This document shows positions 26,151-34,840 of a stretch of DNA of 64,000 bases, one piece after another. The stretch's first letter is position 1. Every line of letters begins with the position of its first letter. Under the pieces are notes generated by a model that was not told the DNA's origin, did not search any database, and saw only the letters and a list, made by a program, of their open reading frames with translations. The stretch comes from Lentisphaerae bacterium ADurb.Bin082 (GTDB lineage Bacteria > Verrucomicrobiota > Lentisphaeria > Oligosphaerales > Oligosphaeraceae), in the NCBI GenBank assembly GCA_002070945.1, contig MWEG01000117.1, forward strand, positions 140,885-204,884. Direction: 5' to 3'. The translations under genes were made by a program, and so were the position numbers.

Positions 26151-26239
26151 GGAGGTGTCTCCTGGTTGAGAGAAGGGCAGCACTCTAAATAAAGACGCAT
26201 CGGACAAATCGGATATTGGTTACGTAGACAAGTTAACGC

Positions 26240-26262
26240 CGCGCTGGCGATATTCCAGCGCG
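26240..26262. other. Hairpin between dctM-like and usp genes
   Basis: CGCGCTGG, a 7-base loop and CCAGCGCG form a perfect 8-bp stem. No T-run follows on either strand in the right place, so it is more likely a processing or stabilising hairpin, or an operator, than a terminator. Confidence 0.4.
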
Positions 26263-26302
26263 GAGCTGGCAAAAAAACGTCTGCGGTGCGCATTGGCGCT
26301 GG

Positions 26303-27610
26303 TCACCGTCCCAGTGCGCGGGGCAGGGCGAGGGCGATGTCAGGGAAAAGCATCATGATGATGCAGGCGATGACGAGCAGGCCGGCGAACGGCAGGGCGT
26401 GGCGGAAGATATTCTGCATGGGGATGGTGCGTTCAATGCCGCTGACGACGTAGACGTTGACGCCGACCGGCGGGGTGATGACGCCCATCTGGACGAGCAT
26501 GACGACCATGATACCAAACCAGACCGGGTCGTAGCCAAGCGTGAGTACGATTGGATAGAAGATGGGGATGGTCAGCAGGACGAGGGCGAGCGCGTCAACA
26601 AAGCATCCGGAGACCATGTAGAAGAAGAGGATGATGGCCATGGTTACCCAGCTGGGCACAGGCAATTCGGCCAGGCCAGAGGCCAGGTAGGTCGGCAGGT
26701 TGGTCACTGCCAGGAAGCGCCCGAACACCAGGGCACCAGCCACGATGATGAGAACCATGCAGGAGGTGCGGACGGTTTCCATCAGCGATTGCCAGAGAAC
26801 TTTGATAGTCAGTTTCTTTTGGATTGAGGCGATGAGGATGCTGCCTCCCGCGCCGACGGCGGCGGCTTCGGTGGGGGTGAACCAGCCGGTGAACATGCCA
26901 CCCATGACGGCCGTGAAGAGGATTAAGGTTTCAGTGATGCCAGTGAGCGAACGGAAACGTTCGCGCCAGGTGAAGGAACGTCCCAGGGGTGCCAGTTCAG
27001 GCCGTTTTCGGCAGATGAGGAAGATGTAGAGGCCGAAGAGGATGGTCACCATGAGGCTGGGGAGGATGCCGGCGATGAAGAGAGTGGCTGGCGACAGTTC
27101 AGTCATGATGGCGTAGACGATGAAGACGACGCTGGGCGGCACCATGATGCCGAGGCTGCCCCCCGCGGCGATGATGCCAGCGCCAAAGTCGATGTTGAAC
27201 TTGTGACGCCGCATTTCCGGCATGGCGACGGCGGTCATGGTGGCAGCGCTGGCCGGCCCAGAGCCGCAGACAGCGCCGAAAGCGGCGGCCGCGCCAATGG
27301 TGGCCAGGCCAAGGCCGCCAGGAAGACGCCCCAGCCAGCAGTTGGCAGCGTCAAACAGACGGCGGCTGATGCCGGAATGGTACGACACCTGGCCCATGAG
27401 GATGAAAAGAGGAATGATGCTTAGGTCGTACTTGGTGAAATTCTCATAGAAGACGCTGACGAGAAGATGCGTTGCCGTGGCAGGATTGTGAATGGCGATC
27501 GCGAAGCCGACAGCGCCAACCAAGGTGAGCGCAAAGCCGACTGGCATGCTGAGGATGAGCATGGCCAGAAGAGCGATGCAGCCGAGAATGCCGAGAGGAA
27601 GAAGGCTCAT
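26303..27610 (-). CDS. TRAP transporter large permease (DctM family)
   Basis: ATG 27610 overlaps the stop of the small permease gene by four bases (ATGA), giving 435 residues: MSLLPLGILGCIALLAMLIL and onward. A longer frame reaching 27931 runs antisense-like through the small permease and is rejected. The protein has about twelve membrane segments and DctM signatures: VSVFYENFTKYDLSIIPLFI, GQVSYHSGISRRLFD, AAFGAVCGSGPASAATMTAV, FGAGIIAAGGSLGIMVPPSV and GWFTPTEAAAVGAGGSI. TRAP systems use ion gradients to take up organic acids, sugar acids or similar solutes delivered by a periplasmic protein. Confidence 0.94.
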   Translation of the reverse strand: MSLLPLGILGCIALLAMLILSMPVGFALTLVGAVGFAIAIHNPATATHLLVSVFYENFTKYDLSIIPLFILMGQVSYHSGISRRLFDAANCWLGRLPGGLGLATIGAAAAFGAVCGSGPASAATMTAVAMPEMRRHKFNIDFGAGIIAAGGSLGIMVPPSVVFIVYAIMTELSPATLFIAGILPSLMVTILFGLYIFLICRKRPELAPLGRSFTWRERFRSLTGITETLILFTAVMGGMFTGWFTPTEAAAVGAGGSILIASIQKKLTIKVLWQSLMETVRTSCMVLIIVAGALVFGRFLAVTNLPTYLASGLAELPVPSWVTMAIILFFYMVSGCFVDALALVLLTIPIFYPIVLTLGYDPVWFGIMVVMLVQMGVITPPVGVNVYVVSGIERTIPMQNIFRHALPFAGLLVIACIIMMLFPDIALALPRALGR

Positions 27611-28095
27611 GGTTTCATCATCTCCTTCCCAGGATGGGCCAGATTGTAGAACTTGACGAGGACGACGACCGCAAGGGAAAAAGCCATGACCCAGAGAACC
27701 CAGAACAAGGGGATTTTGAGGGTTAGAGACACGCTGTTGCGGTGCATCAAGGTGATGCCGTAGGTGACGCAGCGCACAGACATGACGCTGAACAGAACCA
27801 TCATGACTAGACGGGAAAAGCCATCCGCAATGATCTTGGCAGTCCGAGGCAGATTCTGGAAGAAGAACTCCACGGCGACGTGCCCCTTGACAGCGGTGGT
27901 GTAGGGCAGGGCGCAGATGGCAGCAATGCAAGCAGCAATCTGGACAATGTCAACAGCGCCGGGAATGGGATAGCCGCAACGACGAAGAATGACGTCAAGG
28001 CAGGTGACAATGACGATGAGAAGAACAGCCAGACCAGCTAGGCTGGTTAGAAATAAGACCAGCCCAGTGACGATTTTGCGGTAAATGTTCCACAT
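27607..28095 (-). CDS. TRAP transporter small permease (DctQ family)
   Basis: ATG 28095 gives MWNIYRKIVTGLVLFLTSLA and 162 residues with four membrane segments, the DctQ size. Motifs: VTCLDVILRRCGYPIPGAVD and ALPYTTAVKGHVAVEFFFQN, as in DctQ. The frame continues upstream to 28176, but those residues (IQHSTFSIQHSAP) are translated hairpin-repeat sequence, so the later start is chosen. Between this gene and the binding-protein gene lies hairpin element E3, which therefore interrupts a three-gene TRAP operon without breaking any coding region. Confidence 0.9.
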   Translation of the reverse strand: MWNIYRKIVTGLVLFLTSLAGLAVLLIVIVTCLDVILRRCGYPIPGAVDIVQIAACIAAICALPYTTAVKGHVAVEFFFQNLPRTAKIIADGFSRLVMMVLFSVMSVRCVTYGITLMHRNSVSLTLKIPLFWVLWVMAFSLAVVVLVKFYNLAHPGKEMMKP

Positions 28096-28110
28096 AGTGA
28101 GCCTTATGAA

Positions 28111-28220
28111 TAGGGTCGAGGGTCGAGGGGCTGAATGTTGAATGCTGAATGTTGAATGCTGAATGCTGAGGCGCATTTATCATTTATCATTCATCATTCA
28201 TCATTTAGCATTCATCATTC
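28111..28220 (+). repeat. Heptamer hairpin element, copy E3 (inside the TRAP operon)
   Basis: GGGTCGAGGGTCGAGGGGC, TGAATGTTGAATGCTGAATG heptamers, TGAGGCGCATTT, then CATTTATCATTCATCATT units. Its last base (28220) is the first of three (CTA) that give the TAG stop of the binding-protein gene on the minus strand, so the element directly abuts and helps form the stop codon. Confidence 0.85.
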
Positions 28221-29296
28221 TATCGTCCGAGCTTGTTGTTGATGAAGATGAGTGCTTCCAGTCCGGGCTGTTTTTTCTGCTTGGTTTCCTGTACCCAATG
28301 ATCAAAGAGGGGTTCGAGTGCTTCGGATGCCTTTTGGTTTTCTTCTGGCGCGATTGCGGTCACGGTTTTTCCCAGTTCGGTGACGAATTGCAGGCCTTCG
28401 TTGTCGGCGTCATCCCAGGCTTGGCCGTGCTTGGGTATCCATTCCTGGCTGACCTCGGTGATGATTTTCTGGATGTCGGCCGGCAGTTTTTCCCACGTTT
28501 TTTGGTTCATGACGACGAACATGGTGGTGGTATAGCCGATGGCGGGGATTTTGGTGACGTGCTTGATGACTTCGCCTTGTTTCCAGCCTTTGAGCGCTTC
28601 TATGGGGCAGAGGGTGCCGTTGACAACGCCTTTGCGAAGAGCCTCGAACGTGTCAGGCTGGCTCATGCCGACCGCGTTGGCGCCGAGCGCGTTGATGATC
28701 ATGGCGGTGATGCCGGTGCCGCGGATGTTCTGGCCGCGGATGTCAGCCAAGGTTTGGACCGGGGCTTGGGTGGCAAGAATGCCAGGGCCGTGGGCATGAG
28801 CATAGAGGAAGTGAGTCTGGGCCAATTCCTGGGGCTGGAAGTGGTTGATGAAGTCATTGGCGATGCTAGTGGCGGTCTTGCCGTCAGGGTAGCCATGCGG
28901 AAGGTCCAGGCATTCGATGAGCGGGAACAAGCCGCGGGAGTAGGAGAAGCAGCTCATGCCAAGGTCAGAGACGCCATGAATGACGCAGTCGTAGTTTTCA
29001 CTGGCGCTGGAGAGAACCGCGCCGGAATAGATGTCAATGGTAACGCGGCCCTGGGTGCGGAGTTTGATTTCCTCGGCCCATTGTTCTGCCAGCTTGGTGT
29101 GGACGTGAGTGGAGGGGAAGAAAATGCTGTAGGTCAGGCGGAATTCCGGCCCGTCGCTGTCTTTGCGGCAGGCGACAAAGGTGATGACGGCGATGAGGAT
29201 GGCCAGGAGGGGGAGAAACGTGAGCAGGGCGGCGACGGCTTTGCGGCGGGGGCGGGGAGGAGCGCCATGGTTGTCAGAATCGATTGTTGAGTTCAT
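28220..29296 (-). CDS. TRAP transporter substrate-binding protein (DctP family)
   Basis: The 358-residue protein has a long N-terminal hydrophobic segment (AALLTFLPLLAILIAVITFV) ending in AC, so it may be a lipoprotein processed at the Cys of FVACRK. The mature part shows DctP signatures: LAEQWAEEIKLRTQGRVTID, SASENYDCVIHGVSDLGMSC, QTLADIRGQNIRGTGITAMI, ALGANAVGMSQPDTFEALRK and GYTTTMFVVMNQKTWEKLPA. The Arg of IRGTG normally salt-bridges the ligand carboxylate, which suggests an acidic substrate. Downstream on the same strand are the small and large permease genes. An isomerase gene upstream (29517) and the glycosidase block beyond suggest a sugar acid, which is inference. Confidence 0.93.
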   Translation of the reverse strand: MNSTIDSDNHGAPPRPRRKAVAALLTFLPLLAILIAVITFVACRKDSDGPEFRLTYSIFFPSTHVHTKLAEQWAEEIKLRTQGRVTIDIYSGAVLSSASENYDCVIHGVSDLGMSCFSYSRGLFPLIECLDLPHGYPDGKTATSIANDFINHFQPQELAQTHFLYAHAHGPGILATQAPVQTLADIRGQNIRGTGITAMIINALGANAVGMSQPDTFEALRKGVVNGTLCPIEALKGWKQGEVIKHVTKIPAIGYTTTMFVVMNQKTWEKLPADIQKIITEVSQEWIPKHGQAWDDADNEGLQFVTELGKTVTAIAPEENQKASEALEPLFDHWVQETKQKKQPGLEALIFINNKLGR

Positions 29297-29406
29297 GGGT
29301 GGGTTCCTTTTTGACGGCAGGGAGCGATGTGGTTATGAAATCGTTGCCAGAGGGGCATTTGAAAAAGACGTCAGGATGCGGTTGCGGGCGGGGAAGAAAA
29401 ACCGGG

Positions 29407-29463
29407 AAAAAAAAGAGACAACACGGACTTGCCGGCCAATCGTCCGGTCAGTCGGTGTTGTCC
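29407..29463 (-). terminator. Intrinsic terminator after the isomerase gene
   Basis: On the minus strand GACAACAC (29462-29455) pairs with GTGTTGTC (29424-29417), with further inner pairing through GACT and CCGG, followed by a run of eight T. It ends the transcript of the isomerase gene and separates it from the TRAP operon. Confidence 0.85.
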
Positions 29464-29516
29464 TGTTTGGGCCTGCGTAGCGCTGTTTGATGGCGTTTGC
29501 GCCATCGGCGGCAGGC

Positions 29517-30371
29517 TCAGATTTTGGCTTTGAGGAAATTGACAGCAGTGCGGATGTCCGCCTCAGGATTAGCCCCGACCTCGCGTTCGATGGTGAGGTA
29601 ACCCCGGTAACCTATTTCGGAAAGGGCTGCCAGATAGCGATCCCAATCCACTTTTCCCTCTCCGAGAGGCAGTTCATTGAACAGTTCGCCGATGTTGAGG
29701 CCTTCTATGCCGCCCTCGGCAAAGGAGGCGTAGACCTTGACGGGGTCGCAGGGCTTGTACTGGACGCCGTCCTTGGCGTGCGTGTGGACGATGTACTTTT
29801 TCAGGGTGTAGACGGCTTGCACCGGGTCGTCATTGAGAACCATGACTAGGTTGGCGGGGTCAAGATTGACGCCGACGCCAGGGGAGTTCACTTCGTCAAG
29901 GAAGGACGCCAGGAGCTTCGCGGGTTCCGGGCCAGTCTCAATGGCAAAGGCCACGCCGCGAGCGGCGGCATACTTGCCCAGCTCCTGGCAGACTTTGAGC
30001 TGATTGCGGTAGACCGGCGAGGTGCGGTCCGGGGGGACGACGCCGATGTGCGTGGTCACCACGTTCGTGCCTAAGTCAACAGCCAGGTCGACAATCGCTT
30101 TGGAACGGCTGATCTTGACTGTGTTCTCAGCTTCGATTTGGAAGCCATGGCCGCCCAAATCGCCGCACAAAGCCGAGATTTCCAGGCCAGCGTCGCGGAC
30201 CAGTTGGCGGAACTGGCGGCGCCGGCCGGCGTCAAGGGCTTCGGCGGACATGTCGCCGTCAACCACATAGACCTGGATGCCGTCAGCGCCAAGTTCGCGG
30301 GCTTTGCGGACGCCCTCGGGAATAGGCAGGCGGAGGGAGTCAACCATCACGCCGATTTTGAATCTGGACAT
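29517..30371 (-). CDS. Sugar phosphate isomerase/epimerase family TIM barrel (AP endonuclease 2 fold)
   Basis: The 284-residue protein has the family layout. MSRFKIGVMVDSLRLPIPEG opens strand 1. Likely metal ligands are Glu in FAIETGPEPA, Asp in VGVNLDPANLVM, His in YIVHTHAKDGV and Glu in YLTIEREVG. The conserved tail GYLTIEREVGANPEADI fits the xylose-isomerase-like TIM barrel (PF01261). Substrates of this family are diverse (inosose, tagatose, hydroxypyruvate and others). It has its own terminator and lies upstream of the TRAP genes, so it may act on an imported sugar or cyclitol. Confidence 0.92.
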   Translation of the reverse strand: MSRFKIGVMVDSLRLPIPEGVRKARELGADGIQVYVVDGDMSAEALDAGRRRQFRQLVRDAGLEISALCGDLGGHGFQIEAENTVKISRSKAIVDLAVDLGTNVVTTHIGVVPPDRTSPVYRNQLKVCQELGKYAAARGVAFAIETGPEPAKLLASFLDEVNSPGVGVNLDPANLVMVLNDDPVQAVYTLKKYIVHTHAKDGVQYKPCDPVKVYASFAEGGIEGLNIGELFNELPLGEGKVDWDRYLAALSEIGYRGYLTIEREVGANPEADIRTAVNFLKAKI

Positions 30372-30755
30372 GGCAACACGCTCAATTTATGGGGTAGGGA
30401 GATGCAGTTGGGCTGGCGCCCATAAACTATTTTTAACCACGAAAGACACGAAAAAACACGAAATTTTTGTCTTTGGGTTGGTGCTTGGACGGGTGAGATT
30501 GCACGTGGTTTCGCAGTTAAGTTACGAAAATTTGACTCGCTTAATGTAATAGCATTTGCGGGGAGTGCAAGCCGGAAAAGCGAAAACTCTTTTGGAGCGT
30601 AAATCCCATAAATTTACATGTACCTGGACAGGATGGCAGAAGAATTGTCGCCATGATATATTAAGCCGCCAAGAGCGCCAAGATTTTTTCCCTGCGGCGA
30701 GTCCTCCAGGAGGCAGCCGTTCGCATATATTCTGTCACAGCAGTAAGGAAACATC
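30372..30755. other. Divergent intergenic region with short dispersed repeats
   Basis: The 384 bases contain CACGAAAGACACGAAAAAACACGAAA (30437-30463) and GCCGCCAAGAGCGCCAAGATTTTTT (30664-30689), both of a kind scattered through many PVC-group genomes. A weak promoter (TTACGA, 17 bases, TGTAAT; 30522-30550) may serve the plus-strand gene. No gene seen. Confidence 0.5.
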
Positions 30756-32105
30756 ATGGGAACCACATCTGTTGACGCCAGGCAAGGCAAATTGAGCTAT
30801 AAGCTGTTTTGGACTTGGGATCACACCACGAACTGGGTGCTGAACACGATTGGGAAGCAGAATTGCGGCGTCGCCAATCATTACACCAAGCGGCCAGACA
30901 CCTTTGTGCGGGACTATCTGCGCGTCATCGACTGGAGCGCGGCTAATGGGGTGGACGCGGTGGGCATTGTCGGCCTGCTTCGGGACGTCCACGGCGGCTT
31001 TGACAGCGCCCGTCGGCTTTGCGTCTATGCTCGGGAGCGTGGGGTGCGGGTTTACCTTATTGCCGGCTTGTATGCTTATGGTGGGATTTACTATGAAGGC
31101 GATTCGCAGCTGTCGCTAGACCGATTCCTGGCGAACAATCCGGATTGCATGGGCCAAGCGATGGACGGATCGCCACGGTACATCAATTTCCGGTATCCTT
31201 ACGGCTATAAGAAGGAGCCGGTAGCCTGTCCCTCAAACCCCAAAGTCCGGAATTTTGTCCTGGATTCCCTGGACTACCTGTTCATGGTTCTTCCCGAGCT
31301 GGGCGGCATCCAGATGGAGGCCGGGGATTCGTTTCAATGCCTGTGCGACCAATGCCGCGCCCGGAGAGCGGAAATGCGCGGCGGCGAAAAACGCCTGCCG
31401 GCTTTTTCGCTTAGCGATATGGCGGGCATTTATCCGGAGGCGGCCGAAGTGATTCGGAGCCGTTCGTCAGACGCCTGGGTCATCTGTGAAACTTACACGC
31501 ACTACATCAACAACACTGCATTCAGCGACGTCACTTCGCCGGCTATGCAGGCCATGCTGAAAATGCCGGACGAGACTTTTTGGCAGTGGAGCGACCGTCA
31601 TTTTGGCAAGCGGGTCTGGACCGAGGCGGATCGTCTTCCCGAGCATTTGCGTCGTTTCCGGCATGTGATGCGGGCTCACCACAGCACCCAGTGGGATGGA
31701 GGCCGCGGTACCCTGGCGGTGGACAGCATCCGCCAACAGTGCCGGTTGAGCTATGCCGCAGGCATTCAAGGCGTGTCCATGTTCGGGGAGACGTCACCCT
31801 TTCACGCCAATACGGAATTCAATTACCTTGCCTTGCAGTACTTTGCCGACCATCCCATGGACTCTGTCCAGTCCTTTGCCGAGCAGGTCATGGCGCCGCG
31901 CCTGGGCGGAACTGCGCTGGCCGAGCGCTATCTCGAACTGGCCGTGTTGCACAAGACGCCGGAAAAAATCCCAGCGGCAGTCCGTGAAATCGCTAAAATC
32001 ATCTCCAGCATCACGGGCGACGATGTCTTGCGGAGGTGGACGTACCTGGCGTCATTCCTGAACTCGTATTATTGGGAAAGCGTGCAGGAGAAGAAGGCGG
32101 AGTAG
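30756..32105 (+). CDS. Glycosidase-like TIM-barrel protein, cytoplasmic, unknown specificity
   Basis: The 449-residue protein lacks a signal peptide. TAAGGAAACATC precedes ATG 30756. The sequence reads like a (beta/alpha)8 enzyme: WSAANGVDAVGIVGLLRDVH, RGVRVYLIAGLYAYGGIYYE, LFMVLPELGGIQMEAGDSFQ and SYAAGIQGVSMFGETSPFHA. The segment FQCLCDQCRAR is close to the CxCDxC element of DUF4838 proteins (compare RCECDQCTAN in the gene at 39094), and the YFADHPMDSVQSFAEQVMAP region also resembles that group. I therefore suggest an intracellular relative of DUF4838 glycosidases. Candidate acids are Glu in QMEAGDS and in FGETSP. It stands alone on the plus strand between an isomerase and the secreted glycosidase block. 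Confidence 0.7.
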   Translation: MGTTSVDARQGKLSYKLFWTWDHTTNWVLNTIGKQNCGVANHYTKRPDTFVRDYLRVIDWSAANGVDAVGIVGLLRDVHGGFDSARRLCVYARERGVRVYLIAGLYAYGGIYYEGDSQLSLDRFLANNPDCMGQAMDGSPRYINFRYPYGYKKEPVACPSNPKVRNFVLDSLDYLFMVLPELGGIQMEAGDSFQCLCDQCRARRAEMRGGEKRLPAFSLSDMAGIYPEAAEVIRSRSSDAWVICETYTHYINNTAFSDVTSPAMQAMLKMPDETFWQWSDRHFGKRVWTEADRLPEHLRRFRHVMRAHHSTQWDGGRGTLAVDSIRQQCRLSYAAGIQGVSMFGETSPFHANTEFNYLALQYFADHPMDSVQSFAEQVMAPRLGGTALAERYLELAVLHKTPEKIPAAVREIAKIISSITGDDVLRRWTYLASFLNSYYWESVQEKKAE

Positions 32106-32116
32106 TGGACAGTGGA

Positions 32117-32241
32117 CGAGGGACTGAATGTTGAATGCTGAATGCTGAATGCTGAATGCTGAATGCTGAGGCGCATTTCATATTTCATAATTCATATTTC
32201 ATAATTCATAATTCATAATTCATAATTCATTAGGGGCGAGA
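32117..32241 (+). repeat. Heptamer hairpin element, copy E4
   Basis: It starts just after the stop of the 449-residue gene: GACGAGGGAC, TGAATGTTGAATGCTGAATG heptamers, TGAGGCGCATTT, then degenerate TTCATAATTCAT units and TTAGGGGCGAG. The right arm differs from the other copies (CATAATT in place of CATCATT). Confidence 0.8.
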
Positions 32242-32261
32242 GCTACATACGCTTGCCGCCG

Positions 32262-32320
32262 TCCACCATGTCCACCACGTCCATCACGTCCACCACGTCC
32301 ACCATGTCCACCGCCGCCTC
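32262..32320. repeat. GTCCACCAC tandem repeat
   Basis: Nine-base units (GTCCACCAC, GTCCATCAC, GTCCACCAT) are repeated about six times. Related GTCCAC/GTGGAC runs occur near 9015-9040 and 38970-39045. Confidence 0.7.
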
Positions 32321-32341
32321 GCCGTGCCGTGCTTCTTTGGC

Positions 32342-34762
32342 TCACTCCAATTCGTAGACGTGGGTGCCATAGTTGGTGAAGGTGTCGGTTAGGACGCCGT
32401 CAGCCAGTTGGATGGTTCTGTCCTCGAAGAGCACCTTGGCGCTTTTGACGCCCGGCAGAGTGATTTGAGCCTTGACAGTGGCTTCGGCTGAGCAGGAGGC
32501 AAGGAGGAACTTTTTGCCCTGGTGGACTTTGAGGAGGATGGACACAGCGTGGTTGCCTTCGGTGTCGACGGTTGGCCCTTCGACGATGATCGGCGGCGCA
32601 GGCTGCGGCGGGTTGCGTTCGACTAGGATGTCTTGCAACGCTGCCAGCTCCTTGGCAACGGTGGTGATGTTCCGCCATGTCTCTGGCGTGTCAGTGACGC
32701 CGTGGTTTTTATTGTAGCCGCCGTAGGTGTACCAAGTCATGCCGTGAGCGCCGTTGATGATGGAGAGATAGGTCATGGCGCGAAGCTCGGCAAAGGTCGG
32801 GAAACGAACCCAGCTGCTCCAGCCTTGGAAATACTGGACAATGGCCCAGATGGTGCGGGGCGGATTGCCCTTGAGCTGGAGGTCCTTCTGGATGGTCTTC
32901 ATGTTAGTGACGACGTTGGCGACGCCGGGCTTGCCTTCTGGGCCTCGGATGGGGTAGATTTCCGGCAGGAAGCCATCCGTGGCGTCAACAAAGTCGAAAT
33001 AGCGCGAGGCATCCGGTGCGCCGACTGGGTCAGCCTGGATGGTGATGCGTCCCGGATCGACGGCGCGCACTGCCGAGCTGAGGGATTGCAAGTCCTGCCA
33101 GGTGACGTGCGACGCGGTGTCGTCAGCCAGGTACCAGGCGAGCAGGGCGGGGTGATTGCGCTCGCGGATGACCGTCTGGAGAACGGCTTTGGGGTTCATG
33201 CGGTTGGCGCCGAAGTTGGAGGCGATGTAGAGCTTCATGCCGTACTGGTGCGCCTTGTCCATGAATTCCGTGAAGTCAGGGCCGCGTCGGCTGTTGTAGG
33301 TATGGACGAGGTTGAAGCCGTTTTTCTGCAATTCCGCGAAGCAGTTGTCGAAATTGGAGTTATTGAATTCGCGTTTCCAGACGGCGTAGAGGCCGATGGG
33401 GAAGAAGGGCTTGCCGTCAACCAGAGTGAAGCCGTCGTCGCGGACAGTGACGAGGTTGCTTTTGGGCGATTCGCCGATGGAGAAGTAGAAGGTCACGTCC
33501 AGCGGATTGCCTTCGATGTCCTCGACGTGCACAGTGCAGGAATGGAGGTTGATGATCGGCGCGTCAGGGAATGGCTGGGACAAGTCATCGGGATTGGGCG
33601 AGCCGGGGAGCGGTTCAAAGGGCGTAGTCGGGGTGTAGGTCACCGTGTCGCCGTCTCGCCTCACTTCGGCGGTGATGTCCTTGCCGTCCAGGGCGACGGT
33701 GAGAGTGCGCCAGTTGACGGCGGTGTCGTCAGTGATTTGGAAGGACACGGGGACTTTGGGGTCGAGTGAGCGTGCTGGCGTGCGTTGGAAGAGCCTGGGC
33801 GCCTGCGGTTTCGGATTTTCGTAATTAGCGTCAGTGACGGCGCCGACAGTTACTGAGAGGAGCTTGGGCGATTCAATGCCGGTGGCATTTAGAAATGCCT
33901 TGTAGCGGAGCCACTTGGCAGCGGGCGGGAAGTTCAGGCTGAAGGGTTTGGTGCGAAAGAAGGTCTTGTCGCTGCCATCGGGGCCGTTGAACGGCGTCCA
34001 GGCGGACGGAGTGCCTTCCACCTCGGTGGCGGTGGAGAGCTGGAAGGCCACGTCGGTTCCGGCCGGGCAATCGGCTTCCCAGGAGAGCATGTCGCCAGGG
34101 CGGAGTCGGTGGACGCCGGAGACAAATGATGCCTGCGGGAGCCGTTTTGATTTGGCGTCAAGGAGTTGCGCCTCAACGCGAGAGATGGCGAGGATTTCGT
34201 TTGGCCGGACGTTGGGCGAGTCTGCGCCAAGGCGGATGGACACCATTGTCGCGCCCTCGGGCCGGGGGAATTCCAGATAGGTTTGCACAGGGCGCGGGCT
34301 TTTGGATAGGAAGCCGAACGGCACCAGGGCGATGGTCTTGCCCTCCGCGTCCAGCCATTGGACGGCGGTAAAGTAGAGTTCTTTGTGGGGCCGATTGGTG
34401 TGCATGTCGACCGTGCCTGATGCCTCGATGATGATGCCCAGGGCTGTTGACGAGCCGAGGTTTCCGAATGGCTTGGTGGTGATTTCCCAGGCAGTGTCGC
34501 TTTCCTTGCTCTGCGGGTTGGTGATGGTCATGGCGGCTGGTTCAGCCCGGCGTTCAATCTTGAGCTTGTGCTCGTAGTTGGTGTGAGGCAGCCATAAGTT
34601 GTTTTCCTCCTGGAAGGTGTCGAGAAAAACGGTTTTGCCGACGTGCCTGATGATGGGGACGCCGCCTTCCTCCAGGAGGATGCCGTCCCGGTCGTGGATG
34701 GGGGCGGCAGCAATGATGGCGGCAGAAGCTAGCAGGACAGACAAAGGGAGAGCTTTTCGCAT
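32342..34762 (-). CDS. Secreted clan-A glycosidase-like protein (paralogue 1)
   Basis: The 806-residue protein has a signal peptide (MRKALPLSVLLASAAIIAAA) and AGGAG ten bases upstream. Residues about 30-200 are a beta domain (FLDTFQEENNLWLPHTNYEH). Next come an Ig-like part (PVSFQITDDTAVNWRTLTVA) and, from about 460, a TIM barrel beginning FTLVDGKPFFPIGLYAVWKR. Barrel motifs are FNLVHTYNSRRGPDFTEFMD, LLAWYLADDTASH, FLPEIYPIRG and MTYLSIINGAHGMTWYTYGG. The layout matches glycoside hydrolase clan A proteins. At the usual acid/base position (WYL-DE) this protein has Asp-Asp (YLADD), as does its paralogue. It lies 78 bases downstream of the lacI-type gene and is probably the last gene of that operon. 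Substrate unknown, likely a plant or algal polysaccharide. Confidence 0.82.
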   Translation of the reverse strand: MRKALPLSVLLASAAIIAAAPIHDRDGILLEEGGVPIIRHVGKTVFLDTFQEENNLWLPHTNYEHKLKIERRAEPAAMTITNPQSKESDTAWEITTKPFGNLGSSTALGIIIEASGTVDMHTNRPHKELYFTAVQWLDAEGKTIALVPFGFLSKSPRPVQTYLEFPRPEGATMVSIRLGADSPNVRPNEILAISRVEAQLLDAKSKRLPQASFVSGVHRLRPGDMLSWEADCPAGTDVAFQLSTATEVEGTPSAWTPFNGPDGSDKTFFRTKPFSLNFPPAAKWLRYKAFLNATGIESPKLLSVTVGAVTDANYENPKPQAPRLFQRTPARSLDPKVPVSFQITDDTAVNWRTLTVALDGKDITAEVRRDGDTVTYTPTTPFEPLPGSPNPDDLSQPFPDAPIINLHSCTVHVEDIEGNPLDVTFYFSIGESPKSNLVTVRDDGFTLVDGKPFFPIGLYAVWKREFNNSNFDNCFAELQKNGFNLVHTYNSRRGPDFTEFMDKAHQYGMKLYIASNFGANRMNPKAVLQTVIRERNHPALLAWYLADDTASHVTWQDLQSLSSAVRAVDPGRITIQADPVGAPDASRYFDFVDATDGFLPEIYPIRGPEGKPGVANVVTNMKTIQKDLQLKGNPPRTIWAIVQYFQGWSSWVRFPTFAELRAMTYLSIINGAHGMTWYTYGGYNKNHGVTDTPETWRNITTVAKELAALQDILVERNPPQPAPPIIVEGPTVDTEGNHAVSILLKVHQGKKFLLASCSAEATVKAQITLPGVKSAKVLFEDRTIQLADGVLTDTFTNYGTHVYELE

Positions 34763-34840
34763 GGTGGTTTTTCTCCTGGTTTTAATATCTATTTCGTGAT
34801 TTGGTGGTTAGGACATGAGGATATTTGGTGCAAGGCGCGG

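Noticed and set aside
26222..26300. Intrinsic terminator between the dctM-like and usp genes
   Set aside because: The hairpin is perfect, but the only T-run (as A on the plus strand) is on the wrong side for the minus-strand transcript.
27607..27931. N-terminal extension of the TRAP large permease
   Set aside because: The extra residues overlap the small permease gene in another frame, while the ATGA overlap at 27607-27610 gives a standard DctM start.
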